Part shown: positions 1-4,837 of the stretch, piece after piece | Numbering within the stretch: position 1 is the first letter of the stretch | Layout of the letters: each line of letters begins with the position of its first letter | Origin: Thermoprotei archaeon | Lineage (GTDB): Archaea > Thermoproteota > Thermoprotei > QMSL01 > B3-G16 | Reading direction: 5' to 3' | DNA: 5,456 nucleotides | Assembly (NCBI GenBank): GCA_003649665.1 | Contig: QMSL01000094.1 | Location: forward strand, 1 to 5,456 | Made by a program: the position numbers and the translations under genes | The notes under the pieces: model-generated | Databases searched by the model: none | The model's input: only the letters and a program-made list of their open reading frames with translations | Told to the model about the DNA's origin: nothing

Positions 1-251
1 ACGTGATTTGTGCGTCCAATATTGATAGGAATACTAAGAGGGGAGGACTGTCCATATTTGATGAGAGGGGAATACTCAATTTCAGGGAATTGATAAAAAT
101 ACTCCAAGAGCTAGGATATGATGGTTACTTTGTACTTGATTACAGTAGGGATAATAGAGCGAAATATTTGGACGATGCAAGGAGCATAATGGAGTACGTA
201 ACATCGCCTTCCATAAGTGAGGACTTGGGGGATATATTTCCAATAGCGTAA
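1..251 (+). CDS. Probable xylose isomerase-like TIM-barrel protein, C-terminal fragment (5' end outside window)
   Basis: Only the last 82 or so residues are visible; the frame is open to the left edge, so the GTG at position 3 is probably an internal Val rather than a start. The end is TAA 249-251. The visible part has a polar stretch with Ser-Asn-Ile-Asp-Arg (residues 5-9), then a G-I-L-N-F-R-E-L-I-K-I-L segment, then E-L-G-Y-D-G-Y-F-V-L-D-Y, and a final helix. This order is what the last beta/alpha units of the xylose isomerase-like/AP endonuclease 2 family show (typically 'G..df..ll..L.e.GYdG...lE'). In many members the last strand carries a metal-binding or catalytic Glu; here the equivalent place reads V-L-D-Y, so Asp replaces it if the alignment is right. 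Substrate cannot be told: sugar-phosphate isomerase, epimerase, or endonuclease IV-like. The family call rests on a short fragment and is moderate. The gene ends 46 bases before the leuS ATG candidate, in the same direction. Confidence 0.6.
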   Translation, partial: VICASNIDRNTKRGGLSIFDERGILNFRELIKILQELGYDGYFVLDYSRDNRAKYLDDARSIMEYVTSPSISEDLGDIFPIA

Positions 252-252
252 C

Positions 253-262
253 GCTTAATTAT
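253..262 (+). promoter_or_regulatory. Possible TATA box for leuS
   Basis: An A/T-rich stretch, GCTTAATTAT, lies just after the stop of the upstream gene. Archaeal TATA elements sit about 26 bases before the transcription start, which would put the start near 283-285, just before the Shine-Dalgarno at 288-291. The match to the TTTATA consensus is imperfect, and read-through from the upstream gene is an alternative. Confidence 0.35.
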
Positions 263-263
263 T

Positions 264-277
264 GGACTAAGTAGTCC
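264..277. repeat. Perfect inverted repeat in the leuS upstream region
   Basis: GGACTA-AG-TAGTCC is a perfect dyad (6-base arms, 2-base centre; as RNA, a 5-bp stem with an AAGT loop). It lies between the TATA-like box and the predicted transcription start, a common place for archaeal repressor operators. It also follows the upstream gene's stop by 12 bases, so it could instead form a small hairpin in a read-through transcript. The dyad is seen directly; either role is inference. Confidence 0.45.
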
Positions 278-287
278 TTATTCAAGA

Positions 288-291
288 GAGG
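288..291 (+). promoter_or_regulatory. Shine-Dalgarno GAGG ahead of ATG 298
   Basis: GAGG lies six bases before ATG 298-300, a good archaeal spacing. It points to translation starting at 298, although that ATG is in frame 1 while the LeuRS sequence is in frame 2. This supports a lost or gained base just after the start rather than initiation at TTG 440, which has no comparable site. Confidence 0.5.
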
Positions 292-297
292 ATAAGA

Positions 298-439
298 ATG
301 GGGGATCGCATTCTATACTCCAGGCGATGTTGAGGACTTCTTAAAACTACTTAGGGATATCGAGCGAAAGTGGCAAAGAGCATGGGAGGAAGCTCATATA
401 TTTGAGGCAGATCCTGATCCTAAGCGTAGGAAGTTCTTT
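298..439 (+). other. leuS: N-terminal coding part of leuS without an in-frame start codon
   Basis: The frame that encodes LeuRS stays open upstream of TTG 440 back to a TAA at 293-295. It encodes recognisable LeuRS N-terminal sequence: ...L-R-D-I-E-R-K-W-Q-R-A-W-E-E..., then I-F-E-A-D-P-D-P-K-R-R-K-F-F directly before L-T-V-P-Y-P-Y. Archaeal LeuRS proteins normally carry this block (for example 'EEKWQKRW...KIFE' in the Pyrococcus enzyme). No ATG, GTG or TTG occurs in this frame between 296 and 439. ATG 298 has a good Shine-Dalgarno but reads only 11 codons in frame 1 before TGA 331-333. Removing one G from the five-G run at 300-304 would join ATG 298 to the LeuRS frame as M-G-I-A-F-Y-T-P-G-D-V-E-D-F-L. 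A second possibility is a start at ATG 327 with an indel a few bases later, which would better match the usual family N-terminal length. Confidence 0.75.
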
Positions 440-3244
440 TTGACAGTACCTTATCCATACACTTCAGGACCCTTACATATAGGACATGGTAGGACATACA
501 CAATAGGAGACGTCATTGCTCGATATAAGAGGATGAGAGGATTCAATGTACTATGGCCAATGGCGTTCCATATCACGGGTACACCTATTGCCTCTATATC
601 AGCAAGGATCTCACGAGGAGATGAAGAATGTATAAAGCTCTATACAGGCTATGTTAGACTATACGAGAAAGATGAGGAGAAGGTCAAGAAAATAGTCGAC
701 TCGTTCAAAATACCAATGAACGTAGCCATGTTTTTCGCCAATGCGATAACAAATGACTTCAAGAGCTTAGGATACTCTATAGACTGGAGGAGGAGATTTA
801 CTACGGGAGATCCAGATTATAGTGCGTTCATTACATGGCAGTTCTTAAGATTAAAGGATAAAGGATATATAGTTCAAGGCACGCATCCAGTACTCTTCTG
901 TCCTAGGGATGGAAATGCAGTTGGTGAAGATGATATAAGGGGAGGTGATGAGTTTAGAGCTGAGGTAGTTGAATTTACGGCAATAAAGTTTAAAATGGAA
1001 GAACAAGACGAAGTATACCTAGTTGCAGCTACGCTGAGACCTGAGACCATATTTGGGGTAACGAATATTTGGGTAAATCCTGAGGGCGAGTACGTTCTAG
1101 TAAAAGTCAATGATGAGAGGTGGATAATATCAAAGGAAGCTTGCAAGAAGTTAAAATATCAACTGCTAAACGTCGAAGTGATTAGGGAATTTAAGGGAAG
1201 AGAGCTCGTAGGTAAGGCATGCTATGAGCCCATAAGAGGTAGAAGACTAGTAATACTCCCAGCAACTTTTGTTAACTGTGATGAGGCAACAGGAGTTGTG
1301 TATAGCGTACCAGCACATGCACCTTATGATTACGTAGCTCTACTTGAAGTAAAGGCTAATCCTGAGAAGTATGGAGTGAATCCGGAATGGGTAAAGGGAA
1401 TAGAGCCCATAAGTATAATCTCGATCGAGGGATATAGCGAGTGGCCAGCAAGAGATGTAGTAGAGAAACTTGGAATAAAGAGTCAACTTGAGAGAGATAA
1501 ACTAGAGGAAGCAACAAGAATTCTTTACAAGGACGAGTACTACAAAGGCATCATGAAGGAGATTTGTAAACCCTTTAATGGAATGATGATAAAGGACGCT
1601 AAAGAGAAGATTAAGAAATGGCTGATGGAAAGGGGTGTCGCAATTACAATATACGAGACAAGTCCACGACCTATTTTCTGTAGATGTGGCAGCAAGATAG
1701 TAGTAGCAGTATTAAAAGATCAGTGGTTTATAAATTACGGCAATAAGGAGTGGAAGGAAAGAGCTAGGAAGGCATTAGATCAAATAGAGATATACCCAGC
1801 TAAATATAGAAAGCTATTCGAGGATACCTTTGATTGGCTTGCTCTAAGGCCTTGTGCTAGGAAGCGTGGTCTTGGGACGCCACTTCCGTTCGATAAGGGA
1901 TGGATCATAGAGTCATTAAGCGACTCAACAATATATATGGCATTTTACACGATAGTTCACATAATTAGGGAGAATGATATAAAACCAAACCAACTAACGC
2001 CAGAGGTCTTCGACTACATATTCCTAGGAAAAGGTGATCCGAGGAGTATATCGAATAGGACGGGTATTTCAGAGAGTCTGCTAAAGAGAATGAGAGACGA
2101 ATTCCTTTACTGGTATCCTGTAGATCAAAGACATACCGCGGTAGGTCATATAACAAATCACTTAAGTTTCTACATCTTCCATCATGTAGCACTATTCCCA
2201 CCTGAGCTATGGCCTAAGAAGATAACGCTAAACGAGTACGTAATTAGGGAAGGAGCGAAAATGAGCAAGAGCAAAGGGAACGTATTACCGCTTGTAGAGA
2301 TACCGAGGAGGTATAGCGCGGATCTCTTCAGATTATACATCATCTATGCAGCGGATTTAGCAAGTGTAGTAGACTGGAGAGAAGTTCAAGTAAAGAGCGT
2401 ATTAAGAAGACTGATGGACTTCTGGAATTTGGCGGTCAGTATCTGTAAGGCAGGAAGAAGGAAAGCCCCAATCAGGATGAGTTTAGCTACGAAATGGTTA
2501 CTCTCAAGGATAAATCAAGCGATAATTAGATGTACACAGTACATAGAGGATCTCAGACTACGTGATTACGTACAGGAGGCATTCTTTAACATGCTCAACG
2601 ATATAGAGCAATACCTTAAGATGATGAGGGGAAGCAACGAGGAGGAGGTAAATTGGGCATTAAGGTATTGCTTAGAAAGAATGGTAAAGTTATTGACTCC
2701 AGTCATACCCCATATCTCCGAGGAGATATGGAGGATGCTAGGATATAATGACTTTGTATCACTGGAGAATTGGCCAACACCTAATAAGGAATATATAGAT
2801 GAGGAACTTGAAGAATTAGTAAAAGTCGTTAACAATACGATAGACGACATAAGGAACATTATGAGTGCTATAAAAGAGAAGAGGCCGACTAAAGCATACA
2901 TCTACGTAGGCGCTAGTCCTTGGAAGTACAAGTTAAGCAACATAGTATATGAGATGCGAGGAGCTAGAATAAACGAGATAATAAGAGAGGTCATGAAGGA
3001 TAGTGAGATAAGGAGGCATGCAAAGGAAGCTGTTGAGCTAGTAAAAGCTATGTTCAAAGGGATAGTACCTATTGTAAAAACCACACGCGAAAGAGAGATA
3101 ACGGTATTTAAGGAGCTCAAGGAATATATAGCACGAGAGATAGGACTAGATGTGGTAGTGGAGGACGCATTAAGAACAAGCTATGATCCTGTAGGTAAAT
3201 CAAAGAGTGCACAGCCCGGCAGACCTGCAGTATATCTTGAGTGA
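440..3244 (+). CDS. leuS: Leucyl-tRNA synthetase, archaeal/eukaryotic type (LeuRS)
   Basis: Cytoplasmic class Ia synthetase that activates leucine with ATP, charges tRNA-Leu and hydrolyses mischarged tRNA. TTG 440 is simply the first standard start codon in this frame; true coding extends upstream (see 298-439). With that extension the protein is about 970-982 residues, like the 967-residue Pyrococcus enzyme. Numbering from 440: the HIGH motif is exact at residues 13-16 (bases 476-487) and KMSKS is exact at 607-611 (2258-2272). The CP1 editing domain keeps the threonine-containing TLRPET (198-203) and G-V-V-Y-S-V-P-A-H-A-P-Y-D with the conserved Asp at 297, so proofreading is expected to work. 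The conserved C-A-R-K-R-G-L-G-T-P-L-P and I-E-S-L-S-D-S-T-I-Y-M-A blocks are present. After the anticodon-binding helical domain, the archaeal C-terminal tRNA-binding domain is complete, ending S-K-S-A-Q-P-G-R-P-A-V-Y-L-E. One unusual point is T-A-V-G-H-I-T-N-H-L where many archaeal enzymes have S-A/G-K-D-L-I-P-N-H-L. A C/D sRNA gene starts 15 bases after the stop. Confidence 0.95.
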   Translation: MTVPYPYTSGPLHIGHGRTYTIGDVIARYKRMRGFNVLWPMAFHITGTPIASISARISRGDEECIKLYTGYVRLYEKDEEKVKKIVDSFKIPMNVAMFFANAITNDFKSLGYSIDWRRRFTTGDPDYSAFITWQFLRLKDKGYIVQGTHPVLFCPRDGNAVGEDDIRGGDEFRAEVVEFTAIKFKMEEQDEVYLVAATLRPETIFGVTNIWVNPEGEYVLVKVNDERWIISKEACKKLKYQLLNVEVIREFKGRELVGKACYEPIRGRRLVILPATFVNCDEATGVVYSVPAHAPYDYVALLEVKANPEKYGVNPEWVKGIEPISIISIEGYSEWPARDVVEKLGIKSQLERDKLEEATRILYKDEYYKGIMKEICKPFNGMMIKDAKEKIKKWLMERGVAITIYETSPRPIFCRCGSKIVVAVLKDQWFINYGNKEWKERARKALDQIEIYPAKYRKLFEDTFDWLALRPCARKRGLGTPLPFDKGWIIESLSDSTIYMAFYTIVHIIRENDIKPNQLTPEVFDYIFLGKGDPRSISNRTGISESLLKRMRDEFLYWYPVDQRHTAVGHITNHLSFYIFHHVALFPPELWPKKITLNEYVIREGAKMSKSKGNVLPLVEIPRRYSADLFRLYIIYAADLASVVDWREVQVKSVLRRLMDFWNLAVSICKAGRRKAPIRMSLATKWLLSRINQAIIRCTQYIEDLRLRDYVQEAFFNMLNDIEQYLKMMRGSNEEEVNWALRYCLERMVKLLTPVIPHISEEIWRMLGYNDFVSLENWPTPNKEYIDEELEELVKVVNNTIDDIRNIMSAIKEKRPTKAYIYVGASPWKYKLSNIVYEMRGARINEIIREVMKDSEIRRHAKEAVELVKAMFKGIVPIVKTTREREITVFKELKEYIAREIGLDVVVEDALRTSYDPVGKSKSAQPGRPAVYLE
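3230..3237 (+). promoter_or_regulatory. Possible TATA box for the C/D sRNA, inside the last leuS codons
   Basis: GTATATCT lies about 25-26 bases before position 3259, which is where the sRNA terminal stem begins. This is the standard archaeal TATA-to-start distance. It is short and sits in coding sequence (Val-Tyr-Leu codons near the leuS end), so it could be chance; the sRNA could also be processed from the leuS transcript. Confidence 0.35.
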
Positions 3245-3258
3245 TCAGATAGGATAAT

Positions 3259-3318
3259 AGTTGATGATGAGAGTCATGCCAAGGGGATGGATGACCCGAT
3301 CCTGGGGTAGCTGAAACT
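3259..3318 (+). ncRNA. C/D box sRNA (2'-O-methylation guide RNA)
   Basis: A 60-base unit with the layout of archaeal C/D sRNAs: a 4-bp terminal stem (AGTT 3259-3262 with AACT 3315-3318), an exact C box ATGATGA (3264-3270) and an exact D box CTGA (3311-3314). The 40 bases between C and D are what a double-guide RNA needs. A degenerate C' box is visible as TGGATGA (3288-3294); the D' box is not clear (CAAG at 3280-3283 is the best guess). Such RNAs bind L7Ae, Nop5 and fibrillarin and direct ribose methylation of rRNA or tRNA at the base paired to the fifth guide nucleotide before D or D', here G3306. The D guide, about 3300-3310, looks complementary to the 23S rRNA segment CUACCCCGGGG next to the peptidyl-transferase centre (recalled sequence, not searched). 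A TATA-like box precedes it and TTTT at 3322-3325 follows, so it could be its own transcription unit. Confidence 0.72.
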
Positions 3319-3321
3319 CCC

Positions 3322-3325
3322 TTTT
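3322..3325 (+). terminator. Possible T-tract terminator after the sRNA
   Basis: TTTT follows the sRNA terminal stem by three C bases. Archaeal RNA polymerase can terminate at short T-runs. The run is short, and the same bases form part of a TTTATA-like stretch (3322-3329) that could instead act as a promoter element for the downstream gene. Confidence 0.25.
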
Positions 3326-3329
3326 ATAT
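3322..3329 (+). promoter_or_regulatory. Possible TATA box, TTTTATAT
   Basis: This is the closest match to the archaeal TTTATA box in the 3245-3456 gap. It would start a transcript near 3350 with a leader of about 105 bases ahead of the ATPase gene, including a short hairpin-capable sequence at its edge (AGCAT 3331-3335 / ATGCT 3341-3345) and the 11-codon ORF at 3378. It overlaps the possible T-tract terminator, so both roles are uncertain. Confidence 0.35.
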
Positions 3330-3394
3330 CAGCATAGGAGATGCTTTAAGAGTAAAAAGGCACTACTTGAGGTATACATGAACAGAGGATATAC

Positions 3395-3404
3395 TAAGCG
3401 CTTA
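3395..3404. repeat. 10-base perfect palindrome upstream of the ATPase gene
   Basis: TAAGCGCTTA is its own reverse complement. It lies directly upstream of a second TATA-like stretch (about 3413-3422), where a regulator could block TFB/TBP binding. A 10-base palindrome can arise by chance; no second copy was noticed in the window. Confidence 0.3.
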
Positions 3405-3412
3405 AGAGGATA

Positions 3413-3422
3413 ACGTTAAAAT
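3413..3422 (+). promoter_or_regulatory. Possible proximal promoter of the TIP49-like gene
   Basis: ACGTTAAAAT preceded by the purine-rich AAGAGGA (3404-3410, BRE-like) would give a start near 3443-3445, leaving a leader of about a dozen bases that just includes the GGTGAT ribosome-binding site. The spacing suits an archaeal promoter; the box itself is not a consensus match. Confidence 0.35.
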
Positions 3423-3446
3423 TACCCCCCATTATGTTTAATACTT

Positions 3447-3452
3447 GGTGAT
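3447..3452 (+). promoter_or_regulatory. Shine-Dalgarno GGTGAT that decides the start at ATG 3457
   Basis: GGTGAT is an exact piece of the archaeal anti-SD complement (GGAGGTGATC) and lies four bases before ATG 3457. It overlaps the upstream in-frame TTG 3445 and GTG 3448, so those are unlikely to be the starts. Confidence 0.65.
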
Positions 3453-3456
3453 ACCG

Positions 3457-4815
3457 ATGAGCCATATAAGCGAGGTAGTTCCTACTCGAAGGTTTGAGAG
3501 AGTAAGCGCGCATAGTCATATAAGGGGCCTTGGCCTTGAGAATGGAAAGGCACTACCAGTAGCTGATGGTATGGTTGGACAAACAGAGGCTAGGGAGGCT
3601 GCAGGTATCGTAGTTAGGATGATAAGGGAGGGAAAAATGGCAGGAAGGGGAGTACTTCTTGTAGGACCTCCTGGTACAGGTAAAACTGCAATAGCAATAG
3701 CTATAGCAAGAGAGCTGGGAAAAGACACTCCGTTTGTAGCTCTATCGGCAGCAGAGATATACTCAGCAGAGATGAAGAAGACCGAAGTACTTATGCAAGC
3801 AATGAGAAAGGCAATAGGCGTAAGGATAAGAGAAGTGAGAAAGGTCTATGAAGGCATGGTATCCGACATGAATATAGAGTTTACAAAACATCCCTATAAC
3901 CCATATCAGCAGGTGCCAAGAAGCGTACGTATAACGTTAAAGACTAGAAGCGAAGAGAAGACGTTAAGAGCAGATGCTACAGTAGCATATCAGTTGATAG
4001 CACAGGGAGTTGAAGTAGGCGATGTGATATGGATTGATGCAGAAACGGGAAGGGTAACTAAAGTTGGAAAGTGTGAGGAGGCTCCATCAATAGGAGTGTA
4101 CGATATTTCATCAGAGGAGAAGGTACCTATGCCTAGGGGACCAATTCTTAAGGAGAAAGAATTCATACATACGGTAACCCTTCATGATTTAGATGAAATG
4201 CATGCTAGAAGCGGACAAGGACTACTTTCATTGCTCTTCGGAGGTGGGCCTCGTGAGATATCAAATGAGGTAAGACAAAGAGTTGATGAGACCGTTAAGG
4301 AGTGGGTAGATGAAGGTAGAGCTGAGATAATACCAGGAGTCCTATTTATAGATGATGTCCATATGTTAGACATAGAGGCATTCAGCTTCCTCTCAAGGGC
4401 TATGGAGAGCGATTTGGCCCCCATAATAATACTGGCAACAAATAGAGGAATAACTAAGATACGAGGCACGGACGTAGAGGCACCTCATGGTATTCCACTA
4501 GACCTATTGGATAGGTTATTGATAATAAGAACAAGGCCATATACAGAAGACGAGATAAAGGAGATCTTAAAGATAAGGGCTAAGGAAGAGAAGGTCGAAT
4601 TGGAACCAGATGCGCTAGACTATTTAACTAAAATAGGTACGCAGTACTCCCTAAGGTATGCAGTACAATTATTAACGCCAGCTAAAGAGGCGGCAACGAT
4701 GGAGGGACGAAAGAGGGTAACGGTAAGGGATGTTGAAAGGGTGCGCAATCTCTTCGTTGATGTCAAACAATCCGTTGAATACATTAAGGAGTACGAGGAG
4801 AAGTTCCTTAAGTGA
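3457..4815 (+). CDS. TIP49/RuvBL-family AAA+ ATPase (RuvB-like helicase homologue)
   Basis: Archaeal homologue of eukaryotic RuvBL1/RuvBL2 (pontin/reptin), hexameric ATPases that remodel chromatin and assemble RNPs; the archaeal role is poorly known. The start is ATG 3457 by its GGTGAT site, giving 452 residues, the usual family length. Numbering from there: N-terminal A-H-S-H-I-R-G-L-G-L (about 18-27) and V-G-Q-T-E-A-R-E-A-A (about 40-49) are family signatures. Walker A GPPGTGKT is at 70-77. The family's inserted OB-fold-like domain II lies at about 120-240, with V-G-D-V-I-W-I-D-A-E-T-G near its end, followed by T-L-H-D-L-D. Walker B is L-F-I-D-D-V-H-M-L-D with D299-D300, where eukaryotic paralogues have Asp-Glu. 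Sensor 1 is A-T-N-R-G (N329), the probable arginine finger is R353 in L-L-D-R, and sensor 2 is L-R-Y-A-V-Q-L-L (R400). The frame is intact. It ends 22 bases from the convergent protease gene. Confidence 0.93.
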   Translation: MSHISEVVPTRRFERVSAHSHIRGLGLENGKALPVADGMVGQTEAREAAGIVVRMIREGKMAGRGVLLVGPPGTGKTAIAIAIARELGKDTPFVALSAAEIYSAEMKKTEVLMQAMRKAIGVRIREVRKVYEGMVSDMNIEFTKHPYNPYQQVPRSVRITLKTRSEEKTLRADATVAYQLIAQGVEVGDVIWIDAETGRVTKVGKCEEAPSIGVYDISSEEKVPMPRGPILKEKEFIHTVTLHDLDEMHARSGQGLLSLLFGGGPREISNEVRQRVDETVKEWVDEGRAEIIPGVLFIDDVHMLDIEAFSFLSRAMESDLAPIIILATNRGITKIRGTDVEAPHGIPLDLLDRLLIIRTRPYTEDEIKEILKIRAKEEKVELEPDALDYLTKIGTQYSLRYAVQLLTPAKEAATMEGRKRVTVRDVERVRNLFVDVKQSVEYIKEYEEKFLK

Positions 4816-4837
4816 GCACAATTATCGTTTCTTACAA

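Noticed and set aside
328..334. Programmed +1 frameshift at TGT TGA, in the manner of prfB, joining the ATG 298 frame to the LeuRS frame
   Set aside because: The slip from UGU to GUU is poor, no stimulatory site was seen, and recoding of leuS is not a known pattern. A one-base indel in the five-G run is simpler. Kept only as an alternative.
874..1146. Open frame on the minus strand within leuS
   Set aside because: Lies wholly antisense to a well-identified gene, with no recognisable domain; the other minus-strand frames inside leuS (1965-2201, 2566-2901, 2902-3120) are rejected for the same reason.
3283..3318. Sense-strand resemblance of CCAAGGGG and ATCCTGGGG in the intergenic region to 23S rRNA pieces, suggesting an rRNA fragment
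   Set aside because: The matches are short, in the wrong order relative to rRNA and separated; the C/D box layout with a terminal stem explains the region better.
3245..3456. tRNA gene in the leuS-ATPase gap
   Set aside because: No cloverleaf arms or GGTTCRA-type T-loop were found.
3445..3456. TTG 3445 or GTG 3448 as start of the TIP49-like ATPase
   Set aside because: Both codons overlap the GGTGAT Shine-Dalgarno that serves ATG 3457, and the four extra residues match nothing in the family.
3516..3728. Open frame on the minus strand within the TIP49-like gene
   Set aside because: Antisense shadow of the Walker A region; its Pro/Ala-rich translation is the complement of conserved codons. 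The frames at 4182-4469 and 4620-4898 are similar shadows.
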